Source: Dehalococcoidia bacterium (GTDB taxonomy: Bacteria > Chloroflexota > Dehalococcoidia > UBA3495). From it: 14,779 bases of DNA. The notes under the pieces are model-generated. The model was not told the origin of the DNA. It ran no database searches and saw only the letters and a list, made by a program, of their open reading frames with translations. The translations under genes were made by a program, and so were the position numbers. This document shows, in pieces, positions 7,300-13,114 of the stretch. Where the stretch lies: contig PCAH01000025.1 in the NCBI GenBank assembly GCA_002730485.1, positions 1 through 14,779 of the forward strand, in the 5' to 3' direction. How positions within the stretch are numbered: position 1 is the stretch's first letter; each line of letters begins with the position of its first letter.

Positions 7300-8112
7300 T
7301 CAGATCATGATGTTCATTTGATTGATGATGGTATGACCCAGGGTTGTGTCACCGGTGATGGTGACTCTTCCTGAAGCCAATGCTTCCGACGGTGCCCACC
7401 GGCCACAGCTGAGGCAGGCAAAGGTTTCGACATCGGCGGTGATTGTGACCGTCGACGAGTCTGGCTCTGCTTCCAGTTCGCTGCCCCTGTTGCCGTCTAC
7501 GCCCACGGAGACTAACCGGCCGGCGGGCCCGGTGATGTTGAAGACCACGGTGGTGCCATCTGGGGCTTGTGCTTTTCTAGCAACCACGAAGGGCATGGCT
7601 CTGGTGAATCGGCCCACGGAATGGGCTGCCACCGGCCCGTCTAGTTCTCCGGGTATGTTTAGGGCGCGCCGTATGTCTTGCTCGTGGACCCAGGCGTCCA
7701 TGATCCGGATACGCAGATGGTCTGTGATGGTGCCCGGACCAAGGGGAGTTTCGGTCTCGGCGTTGAACCCCTCATCGGTCAGACCGTTGAGGAAGGACAA
7801 ACGCTCGTTGGTCAACTCGCGGAACTCATCAAGGACCTGCTGACCTGACCATGAGCGACGGTAGTCGACAACCACTTCGTTGGACTGGCCAACGTCGTTC
7901 TGAACGTGGGAGGCGTCTTGAGGCGTGTGGTCTGGGCGTGGGTTGCCCAGTATTCCGGATTCTGCGCCCACCAGATGTGATACCTGGTCTTGGACTGACC
8001 ACCCTGGGCAATCTGTGGGGGTCTTCCACTGGGCTTCGTTCAGGGGAGAGCACAACGAATCTATGGAACGCCAAACCCGTTCCATCAGGACTACCACCTG
8101 TTGGTTGCACAT
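7300..8112 (-). CDS. MDMPI-family (maleylpyruvate isomerase/DinB-like) metal-dependent protein
   Basis: This 270-residue protein matches the mycothiol-dependent maleylpyruvate isomerase-like family in layout: an N-terminal four-helix DinB-type domain with DCPGWSVQDQVSHL (H46) and MDAWVHEQDIRRAL (D139, H143), then a C-terminal MDMPI_C-like domain from about residue 160. H46, D139 and H143 fit the three-residue metal site, with Asp in place of the Glu described for the isomerase. Family members use a low-molecular-weight thiol or act as general metal-dependent transferases, so the reaction is not certain. The start at 8112 has AGGAGG at 7-base spacing. The gene follows the selenoprotein by 44 bases on the same strand, so a shared thiol-redox role is plausible. 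Confidence 0.8.
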   Translation of the reverse strand: MCNQQVVVLMERVWRSIDSLCSPLNEAQWKTPTDCPGWSVQDQVSHLVGAESGILGNPRPDHTPQDASHVQNDVGQSNEVVVDYRRSWSGQQVLDEFRELTNERLSFLNGLTDEGFNAETETPLGPGTITDHLRIRIMDAWVHEQDIRRALNIPGELDGPVAAHSVGRFTRAMPFVVARKAQAPDGTTVVFNITGPAGRLVSVGVDGNRGSELEAEPDSSTVTITADVETFACLSCGRWAPSEALASGRVTITGDTTLGHTIINQMNIMI

Positions 8113-8156
8113 GGTTCTCCCTCCTAAAATTTGTCTGGCCGATTCCCGAATTTGGA

Positions 8157-8657
8157 CTAGTGCGCCGCGTCCTCTTCTTCCTTTCGGATGCCTTCCCGGC
8201 GGGTGATCTGTCGGATGGCTTCATCGGCACCCATCCGTCCCACCGGCCCAGAGGCGTACATCGAGCCCAGCACGGTGCCACCACGGCCCAGGAGGAATTC
8301 GGCTGGCTGGATGTAGCCACCCCGGTCCTCGGACCACCAGGCTCCGATGGTTGCGCCGTCTTCTTTGGTGGCACCGTAGGCAACAGGGAAGGACAAACCC
8401 TTGTCCTTAACTTCCTGAGCGTGTTCTTTGCTATCGACACTCACGGCATAGACGGTGACTTCCAGTTCGTCCAGCTCCGCTTTGTTTGCTTCCCATTCGG
8501 CTAACTGCCGGTTGCAGTAGGGTCACCAATGACCACGATAGAACAACAGCGCCGTGTACCGGGTGGGTGCGTCATCGGGCAGTGTAAGCGTGCCGCCGTC
8601 CAGTAGGTTGAGGGTGATCTTGGGGAGCCGCGCTCCCTGTTGCAGCATTTCGCCCAT
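8157..8657 (-). CDS. Thioredoxin/peroxiredoxin-like selenoprotein (UGA-encoded Sec at residue 45)
   Basis: Read from the ATG at 8657 (AAGGAA 6 bases upstream), the frame encodes 166 residues interrupted once, by TGA at 8525-8523. The residues around it read LLFYRGHW-U-PYCNRQLAEW. Homologous thioredoxin-fold AhpC/TSA-type proteins have RGxWCPxC here, so TGA replaces exactly the first redox cysteine and the motif becomes UPYC (U45, C48). Downstream the fold continues intact (VTVYAVSVDS, SFPVAYG, GYIQPAEFLL) to a TAG stop, with no other lesion. A hairpin follows the TGA at the right distance for a bacterial SECIS. Prx-like and thioredoxin-like selenoproteins with UxxC are established in marine bacteria. 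The likely role is peroxide or thiol-disulfide redox in the cytoplasm, since no signal peptide is seen. A caller unaware of Sec would start at the GTG at 8444 and lose the active site. A point mutation or sequencing error is the alternative. Confidence 0.82.
8498..8525 (-). promoter_or_regulatory. Candidate bacterial SECIS hairpin after the TGA codon
   Basis: Starting after UGA (8525-8523), the RNA can form CGGC (8510-8507), loop AGUUA (8506-8502), GCCG (8501-8498), with two more pairs (8514/8494, 8513/8495) below a 2x2 internal loop. The apical loop begins 17 nt after the UGA and has G as its second base. Both match the known bacterial SECIS pattern of a loop roughly 16-37 nt downstream with a G in its first two positions. 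An overlapping competitor, CUGC-AACCG-GCAG, is also possible. Confidence 0.6.
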
Positions 8658-8778
8658 CGTTACTTCCTTGCGTTGGAGGAATTTAGTTTCAGGTACTCAG
8701 CTTATTTTCGATGCCTAACTCCCAAATTGGGTTCATGCTGGCCAATCCCATCTGGGGAACAGAATCAGGTTGCCCGCC

Positions 8779-8807
8779 AGCATAACCACGGTCAGGCGCC
8801 CAGTCAA
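8779..8807 (-). promoter_or_regulatory. Promoter of the selenoprotein operon
   Basis: On the minus strand TTGACT (8807-8802), 17-nt spacer, TATGCT (8784-8779). The leader to the ATG at 8657 would be about 115 nt, long for this window, and contains the small palindrome CCCAAATTGGG (8721-8731). Confidence 0.55.
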
Positions 8808-8848
8808 CGAATCTCCTCCCCGTTTGCCTGCTGATATTGCTCCACCTA

Positions 8849-8860
8849 TCCCCTAGGGGA
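8849..8860. promoter_or_regulatory. Perfect 12-bp palindrome TCCCCTAGGGGA in the divergent spacer
   Basis: The 337-base region 8658-8994 has no gene but is dense in G/C-clustered symmetric motifs. This 12-mer is perfectly symmetric and is followed by TATCCCCATATCCCTAG (8871-8887). It could bind a response-regulator-type dimer acting on either flanking gene. No regulator is encoded nearby. Confidence 0.35.
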
Positions 8861-8917
8861 ACTAAGGAGGTATCCCCATATCCCTAGATTAGTGGCGGAA
8901 AAGCCTTTTTTTTGAAG

Positions 8918-8935
8918 ATGGGGAACATCCCCCAT
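8918..8935 (+). promoter_or_regulatory. Candidate activator site ATGGGG-N6-CCCCAT
   Basis: Perfect 6-bp arms at 8918-8923 and 8930-8935. The centre is about 43 bases before the transcription start predicted from the TACGAT box at 8958, which is the class II activator position. No -35 hexamer is present at that place, as expected for an activator-dependent promoter. Confidence 0.45.
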
Positions 8936-8957
8936 GTGCCATCACCGGCCCTCGGCC

Positions 8958-8963
8958 TACGAT
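8958..8963 (+). promoter_or_regulatory. Candidate -10 box TACGAT of the small secreted protein gene
   Basis: TACGAT matches TATAAT at four positions and lies 31 bases before the first start codon at 8995. It has no recognisable -35 element. Confidence 0.35.
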
Positions 8964-8994
8964 GTTTTCAAGTTAAGTTTGAGGTGAGGCAACC

Positions 8995-9462
8995 ATGACA
9001 ACAGCAACGAACATCCAGATGAACAGCAACGGCAATAGCCAGGGAAACCAACAAGAAAACAACAAATTCGAGGAGGTGGCAAAAATGACCATCACAACCA
9101 ACATCCAAGGAATCTTCAACAACAACATCAAAGTACTGGTCGGTATCTTCGTAGGAGGAATGATGGCTCTGGCCACTGTCCTACCCGGACCCGCCTTAGC
9201 CGATACGCCAGCCAGTCCTAACGCGGCTTCAGTGATGACATCAGTCGGCAAGGAATTCCCAGACGTGGATGACTTCGATTCCATCCCATCGGTGGCCAGG
9301 GCTTACACCAGCATGGAAATGCCTAGTGTGGACGACTTTGACTCTCTGGTTTCGGGCAGCACGGCCTACACCAACCTGGAGACAGCCAACGTTGATGACT
9401 ACGACTCTCTGGCGAAACGAATCACCGTCCTGGAATTCCCGTCTGATAGCGAACTAGTCTAG
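8995..9462 (+). CDS. Small secreted protein with three acidic VDD(F/Y)DS repeats and two start sites
   Basis: The longest form is 155 residues. The ATG at 8995 has GAGGTGA at 7-base spacing; a second in-frame ATG at 9085 has AGGAGG at 8-base spacing. The region before the second start is rich in Asn and Gln (NSNGNSQGNQQENN). From 9085 the protein begins with a textbook Sec signal: NNNIK, a hydrophobic run VLVGIFVGGMMALATVL, and the cleavage site PALA before DTPASP. The mature part, about 87 residues, has three roughly 21-residue repeats centred on DVDDFDSI, SVDDFDSL and NVDDYDSL, each followed by Ala-Tyr-Thr or a similar turn in the first two. I do not recognise the family. The spaced aspartates could bind a divalent cation, but this is a guess. 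The gene is monocistronic, ending in a strong terminator. Confidence 0.7.
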   Translation: MTTATNIQMNSNGNSQGNQQENNKFEEVAKMTITTNIQGIFNNNIKVLVGIFVGGMMALATVLPGPALADTPASPNAASVMTSVGKEFPDVDDFDSIPSVARAYTSMEMPSVDDFDSLVSGSTAYTNLETANVDDYDSLAKRITVLEFPSDSELV

Positions 9463-9540
9463 CGGGCCGGTCTTACCTCGAACCGGCAAGCATCTATCTC
9501 CGCACAGGCGAGCGGGTCTTGCCTCGACCTCGCACGCATC
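9461..9540 (+). repeat. Imperfect direct repeat in the 3' untranslated region
   Basis: Two related blocks starting AGCGGG and ending GCATC occur at 9461-9494 and 9511-9540. The core TCTTACCTCGA recurs as TCTTGCCTCGA. The first copy has an extra CCGG that makes an inverted pair, GCCGGT with ACCGGC, enclosing the core. The first copy overlaps the stop codon and the second ends next to the terminator. Confidence 0.5.
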
Positions 9541-9541
9541 A

Positions 9542-9591
9542 AGCCCCGGCCCCTCCTTGGGGTCACCAAGGAGGGGCCGGGGCTCTTTTTT
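9542..9591 (+). terminator. Strong intrinsic terminator
   Basis: A perfect 19-bp GC-rich stem (9542-9560 with 9566-9584), loop GGTCA, followed by C and a run of six T. It closes the small secreted protein transcript and insulates the downstream operon. Confidence 0.92.
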
Positions 9592-9624
9592 CCCCAAGAA
9601 GCGAGGCGACTTCAGTCCAAAAAT

Positions 9625-9655
9625 TTGCCAACGGAAACCGGATTTAATCTATAAT
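9625..9655 (+). promoter_or_regulatory. Promoter of the MaoC-RidA operon
   Basis: TTGCCA (9625-9630), a 19-nt spacer and a perfect TATAAT (9650-9655) lie just after the terminator and 36 bases before the GTG start at 9691. The spacer is a little long. Confidence 0.55.
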
Positions 9656-9690
9656 CTCCCGAGACTCTACCGCCTCAAAAGAGAAAAACC

Positions 9691-10173
9691 GTGTCAGATC
9701 TTCTCGACGCATTGAAAAAAACCGTGGGACAAGAAGTCGTGTTTCAAGCTCCCGACGAGATGGGCCAGTCTTCGCTGCGTCAGTACGCTCTGGCCATCGG
9801 CGACTTCAATCCCTTGTACCTGGACTCGGAGTTTGCCCACGCCCATGGGTTGCGGGACGTGATGGCCCCGCCGACGCTGGTCTGCGACACTTGGCAGTAC
9901 ATAGACAGCGATATGGATGACCGGGGCGGTTTCGTTGGACGAGGTCTCCTTGGTGAATTGAATGGCCTTAGGGCTGGCAACGAGTACGAGTTCTTCCAAC
10001 CTATCCACCCCGATGACGTGATTACCGCCCACTGGATGGTCAAGGACGTCTATGAGCGGGTGGGACACACCGGCTCGCTCATATTCCAGGTTATCGAAGC
10101 CAATTTTTACAACCAGCGGGAAGAGCTGCTGGCCCGCAACACCGAGACCATGTTCTATCGGCCAGAGGTGTAG
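9691..10173 (+). CDS. MaoC-like hydratase, N-terminal-half type (FAS1-like dehydratase domain)
   Basis: This 160-residue hot-dog-fold protein has SLRQYALAIGDFNPLYLD (residues 28-45) and an APPTLVCDTW turn, typical of the N-terminal half of double hot-dog MaoC dehydratases. This half usually lacks the catalytic His: the DxNPxH pattern reads GDFNPLYLD here. It therefore probably pairs with the product of the next gene to make one active site that hydrates or dehydrates an enoyl-CoA-type substrate in the cytoplasm. The start is GTG at 9691, with only a weak AGAG upstream, but no better codon exists. The stop is one base before the next start, so the two are translationally coupled. Confidence 0.82.
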   Translation: MSDLLDALKKTVGQEVVFQAPDEMGQSSLRQYALAIGDFNPLYLDSEFAHAHGLRDVMAPPTLVCDTWQYIDSDMDDRGGFVGRGLLGELNGLRAGNEYEFFQPIHPDDVITAHWMVKDVYERVGHTGSLIFQVIEANFYNQREELLARNTETMFYRPEV

Positions 10174-10174
10174 C

Positions 10175-10618
10175 GTGGCAGTTCAAGTAAGGGATTTCGA
10201 GGAAATTAGGGTTGGCGATGAGCTGCCGCCCTTGGTCAAAGAGATCGGCATGGCCAGAATGATGGCTTACGGGGCGGCGACCTGGGATTTCGTCCGGCTG
10301 CACTACGATGCCGATTACGTGAGGGAGTTGGGGTTTGATGCGCCATTCGTGGACGGACAGATGATGGGCGGCTTCCTGACCCAGTTGACGCAGGACTGGG
10401 CCGGACCGCAGGCGTTTCTCAGCAAGTTGGCCTTTCGGAACCGGGTGATGGCCTATCCCGGAGATACCCTGACCTGCCGCGGCATTGTTACCGGCCTATC
10501 GTCCAGCGATGAAGGCGGTATGGTTGAATGTGACTTATGGGTGGAGAACCAGCGGAAGGAGAAAGTGGTGGACCCGGCCAGCGCCCTGATCCGGTTTCCC
10601 CTCATGGCAGGTAGCTAA
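10175..10618 (+). CDS. MaoC-like hydratase, catalytic-half type
   Basis: This 147-residue protein has RMMAYGAATWDFVRLHYD (residues 28-45), with D38 and H43 at the D-x4-H spacing of the R-specific enoyl-CoA hydratase active site. A typical hot-dog continuation follows (VDGQMMGGFLTQL, YPGDTLTCRGIV). It is the catalytic complement of the preceding half. The frame is open back to an ATG at 10052, but that overlaps the previous gene by over 100 bases and encodes sequence unlike the family; the GTG at 10175 sits one base after the previous stop with GAGG just upstream. Together the two genes look like a split version of a fused double hot-dog hydratase. The stop abuts the ATG of the RidA gene. Confidence 0.85.
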   Translation: MAVQVRDFEEIRVGDELPPLVKEIGMARMMAYGAATWDFVRLHYDADYVRELGFDAPFVDGQMMGGFLTQLTQDWAGPQAFLSKLAFRNRVMAYPGDTLTCRGIVTGLSSSDEGGMVECDLWVENQRKEKVVDPASALIRFPLMAGS

Positions 10619-11824
10619 ATGGCGAAGGACATCGTGGAAGTCGACCCGGCAAAATTCCCTTGGTTGGATTTGAATCGGTACACGTTCTGCATGGGGGCCG
10701 AAAGCGGGGGCATCGTCTATCTATCGGGACAGACTGCCAGCGAATACGACCCTGAGTCGGGTCGGGTGGTTTGTAAGGGAGACCTGCTCGCCCAGACAAG
10801 GGTGATCTACGAGAAGTTGGCCGTGGCATTAGAAGCCGCCGGTATGGGCTTTGAAAACGTGGTTCAGACCGTTGATTACATCGATGCCACGGCTCTGCCG
10901 CAGTACCGCCAAACGGGAGCCATTCGCCAGGAATACCTTGGGGGCAGCCCCGTTGCCGCCACTGGGATCATTGTGGAGCGGCTCCTGCGGCCCGACGCAT
11001 TGATCGAAGTGAGCATGGTGGCCATGCGGGCTGAAAAGAAGGCAATCAGCCTGGAGGGAGACAGGTACGGTCGACTTACCTACGTGCCTGGTGTGGAGTC
11101 TGGCGGCATCGTCTGGACTTCAGGGTTCGTGGGTCATGAAGAGGTAGACGGACGGGCCCATTACCCCCAGGACACCTCGCGGCAGGTTGAGTTGACCTAC
11201 GATATATTGGGCAAGGTGCTGGCTGGCGCAGGCGCCGGGCCGGAGGATGTGGTCAAGAGTCTCGACTACCTATCGCCCGAGTGTCTGCTGCAGTACCCAG
11301 AAGCTGACGGCGCAAGGCGCAGGTTTTTTGGGGAGCGGTTTCCGGCAACCACCAGCATCCCGGTGAATCGTCTGCTGCGGCCTGATGGTCATGTGGAGAT
11401 TGAAATCGTGGCGGTGAAGGGAGGAACGCGGGAGGAAATACAGGTGCCGGACTGGAAGAAGCATTACGGTGGATTGTCTAGAAGCGCTGCGGTCAAGAAG
11501 GGCAGAATGCTTCAGATATCAGGACAATCTTCTGTGGATCACGCCACGGGAGCCACGGTCGGCGGCTTTGATATCGTCGCCCAGTGTGAGCAGTCCTACG
11601 CCAACATTGCTCGAATCATGGAGGAGGGCGGCTATTTCATGGATGATATCGTCAATACAATAGAATGGGTCGCCCCCAACGGCTTGATGGAATACCGCAA
11701 GGTATCAGAGGTCCGTCGTAAATACTTCGTCGAACGATTCCCCTCAGCTACGGGGGTGTCCATGCACAGGATACTGGGCAAGCCGGAACAACTGATCGAG
11801 GTCACCGCTGTGGCGGTGGTGTAG
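10619..11824 (+). CDS. Triple RidA (YjgF/YER057c) domain fusion protein
   Basis: The 401 residues contain three RidA-fold domains in tandem (about 24-136, 155-266, 290-401). Each has the opening GGIVYLSGQ, GGIVWTSGF or GRMLQISGQ, the central ENVVQTVDYI, EDVVKSLDYL or DDIVNTIEWV, and the closing acidic strand (E130, E260, E394). Standard RidA is about 130 residues and forms trimers; this chain could make the trimer by itself. The Arg that binds the substrate carboxylate in enamine/imine deaminases (Arg105 in E. coli, in FPARS) is not found in any domain: the places read SPVAATG, FPATTS and FPSATG. So 2-aminoacrylate deamination is unlikely. Its ATG directly follows the stop of the MaoC gene, pointing to a role in the same CoA or oxoacid pathway. 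Confidence 0.88.
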   Translation: MAKDIVEVDPAKFPWLDLNRYTFCMGAESGGIVYLSGQTASEYDPESGRVVCKGDLLAQTRVIYEKLAVALEAAGMGFENVVQTVDYIDATALPQYRQTGAIRQEYLGGSPVAATGIIVERLLRPDALIEVSMVAMRAEKKAISLEGDRYGRLTYVPGVESGGIVWTSGFVGHEEVDGRAHYPQDTSRQVELTYDILGKVLAGAGAGPEDVVKSLDYLSPECLLQYPEADGARRRFFGERFPATTSIPVNRLLRPDGHVEIEIVAVKGGTREEIQVPDWKKHYGGLSRSAAVKKGRMLQISGQSSVDHATGATVGGFDIVAQCEQSYANIARIMEEGGYFMDDIVNTIEWVAPNGLMEYRKVSEVRRKYFVERFPSATGVSMHRILGKPEQLIEVTAVAVV

Positions 11825-11986
11825 CTCCTGGTTTACGAGACGGTGTAGCCCCCAGAGCCTTCAGAACCCTTCGTTTCCCCGGCTCTCCAAACTCTATCCT
11901 AGAGACCAATTAGCGGGTGAATGTGTTATTGGTTGAAGTGGATGTTGGCTTCTGGAGTTCAAAGCCTGATGGCCGATGAGGATTCA

Positions 11987-12679
11987 TTATTGATACTTTT
12001 TACACTCGTTATTTTCTGGAGTCTCTGTGGTGTCTGAAGGCGATCGTGCCTCAACGGCAGCTGCTTGCTGTTGCTCCATCCAGTTATTGAACCAACGTCG
12101 GTACTCGTCCAAGGCTGGCGGCGATACGTAAAACACTTCAATGTCGCTTGGGAATTGCACCTGGTGGCGTTCGCTGATCAACAATAAGCCTGTTTCGTTT
12201 TCTCCTAAAGATGTATCAATATTGGCGGCAATGTGATCGTAGCGCTGTCGGTTGCTGTCGGCGTGCCATTCTTGAAGTCTGGATCCCACACTGGCGCTTG
12301 CCAATGGAATCATCATGCAGCGTTGCAGATCGAGGGTTTCCAGCAGCACGTCCATGTCCTCGGTTGGTTCCAGCACCGCACCGGCTTCGGTCTTTCCAGT
12401 GATGAAATCGTGGCTGCGAAGGTCTGCTGTGCCTAGCTGTTCTAACCCTTCGGAGCCGCCGACGGTCAAACTTTCGTGGTAGATACGCTGAAGGCCGCCC
12501 AACGCCTCTTCCAAGGCAGTGACTTGCGTTTGCATCTGGTCCCAATAATTCTGGAGCACCGCGGCTCCCTCTGGGTCGTCTGCCTGAGGACCGTAGATCA
12601 GTGGCACCAATAGAAGTTTGCGCCGACCGTCATATTGGCTCGCCGGGGGCCGTCTTATTCGTCCCAGTTCCTCTGACAT
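11987..12679 (-). CDS. Hypothetical protein, possibly eRF1-domain-3-like
   Basis: A 230-residue soluble protein I cannot assign. Visible parts are an N-terminal strand KLLLVPLIYG (residues 21-30), a helical stretch NYWDQMQTQVTALEEALGGL (44-63), a central segment with RYDHIAANIDTSLGENETGLLLI (146-168), QFPSDIEVFYVSPPALDEYRRW (175-196), and a polar Glu/Thr-rich tail. The strand-helix order with LGENETGLLLI resembles the third domain of release-factor-like (baeRF/eRF1) proteins; this is weak. The frame extends to 12904, but the ATG at 12679 has GAGAGG at 8-base spacing and a promoter fits it, so the shorter start is chosen. It is convergent with the RidA operon and divergent from the zinc-ribbon gene. 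Confidence 0.7.
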   Translation of the reverse strand: MSEELGRIRRPPASQYDGRRKLLLVPLIYGPQADDPEGAAVLQNYWDQMQTQVTALEEALGGLQRIYHESLTVGGSEGLEQLGTADLRSHDFITGKTEAGAVLEPTEDMDVLLETLDLQRCMMIPLASASVGSRLQEWHADSNRQRYDHIAANIDTSLGENETGLLLISERHQVQFPSDIEVFYVSPPALDEYRRWFNNWMEQQQAAAVEARSPSDTTETPENNECKKYQ

Positions 12680-12751
12680 GAAGTTTGCCTCTCGGTGGGT
12701 AATGTTGGTTGGTGTTTGTTGGGCGCCGTTGAATGCCTGGTTCCACCATAG

Positions 12752-12780
12752 ATTGTATTGACGGTGCCGCACTGAGGCAA
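12752..12780 (-). promoter_or_regulatory. Promoter of the hypothetical gene
   Basis: On the minus strand TTGCCT (12780-12775), a 17-nt spacer and TACAAT (12757-12752). The start would be near 12745, giving a leader of about 65 nt to the ATG at 12679. Its place inside the longer open frame supports the shorter start. Confidence 0.55.
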
Positions 12781-12886
12781 GTTGACTAGGATAAACATCT
12801 TTGGAAGCTTTGTTAAGATTGGTTGGCTGCGGACATCGCAAGGTGGAATTGTTCCACAAGACCCGTTCATAGAAGGAGATAGGAAC

Positions 12887-13090
12887 ATGGCTCCCAATTT
12901 TCATTGTGCTAAATGCGCCAACAACGAGTACGAAACCAGTGAGTTTAGGGCGACTGGTGGCTTTTTGTCCAAGATATTTGATATACAGAGTCGTAAGTTC
13001 ACCACCGTTACCTGCACTCGTTGCAAATACACCGAGATATATAAGGCCGAAAGTGGCGCTTTAGGGAATATCTTTGACCTGTTTACTTAA
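12887..13090 (+). CDS. DUF2082-type zinc-ribbon protein
   Basis: A 67-residue protein with CxxC pairs at C7/C10 and C43/C46, forming one zinc ribbon. The middle RATGGFLSKIFDIQSRKFTTVTC and the closing YTEIYKAES are characteristic of the DUF2082 (COG3478) family, predicted nucleic-acid-binding proteins of unknown role. The frame continues upstream to 12782, but the ATG at 12887 has AAGGAG at 8-base spacing and begins right at the family start. It precedes the decarboxylase alpha gene by 24 bases on the same strand; a functional link is not evident. Confidence 0.87.
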   Translation: MAPNFHCAKCANNEYETSEFRATGGFLSKIFDIQSRKFTTVTCTRCKYTEIYKAESGALGNIFDLFT

Positions 13091-13114
13091 CCCAGACGTA
13101 CAATTCATATCCAT

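Noticed and set aside
8157..8444. A separate 95-residue gene starting at 8444
   Set aside because: It is the C-terminal part of the thioredoxin-fold protein. Reading TGA at 8525-8523 as Sec joins it in frame to a proper N-terminus with a start codon and ribosome site at 8657.
7851..8504. 217-residue open frame on the plus strand
   Set aside because: It lies antisense to the selenoprotein and MDMPI-family genes, has no recognisable domain, and follows the codon structure of the opposite strand.
8157..8657. Pseudogene caused by a nonsense mutation
   Set aside because: The only lesion is TGA, not TAA or TAG, and it falls on the redox-active residue with a SECIS-like hairpin downstream. Decay would not be expected to hit just this codon. 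It remains the fallback explanation.
10052..10174. Longer N-terminus for the second MaoC protein
   Set aside because: It overlaps the previous gene by over 100 bases and encodes sequence foreign to the family; GTG at 10175 is coupled to the previous stop.
11854..11886. AGAGCC / GGCTCT hairpin as terminator of the RidA operon
   Set aside because: Six-base arms with a 21-base loop and no T-run are too weak to call.
12680..12904. Longer N-terminus for the hypothetical protein
   Set aside because: It would overlap the zinc-ribbon gene start and include a near-consensus promoter; the ATG at 12679 has its own ribosome site.
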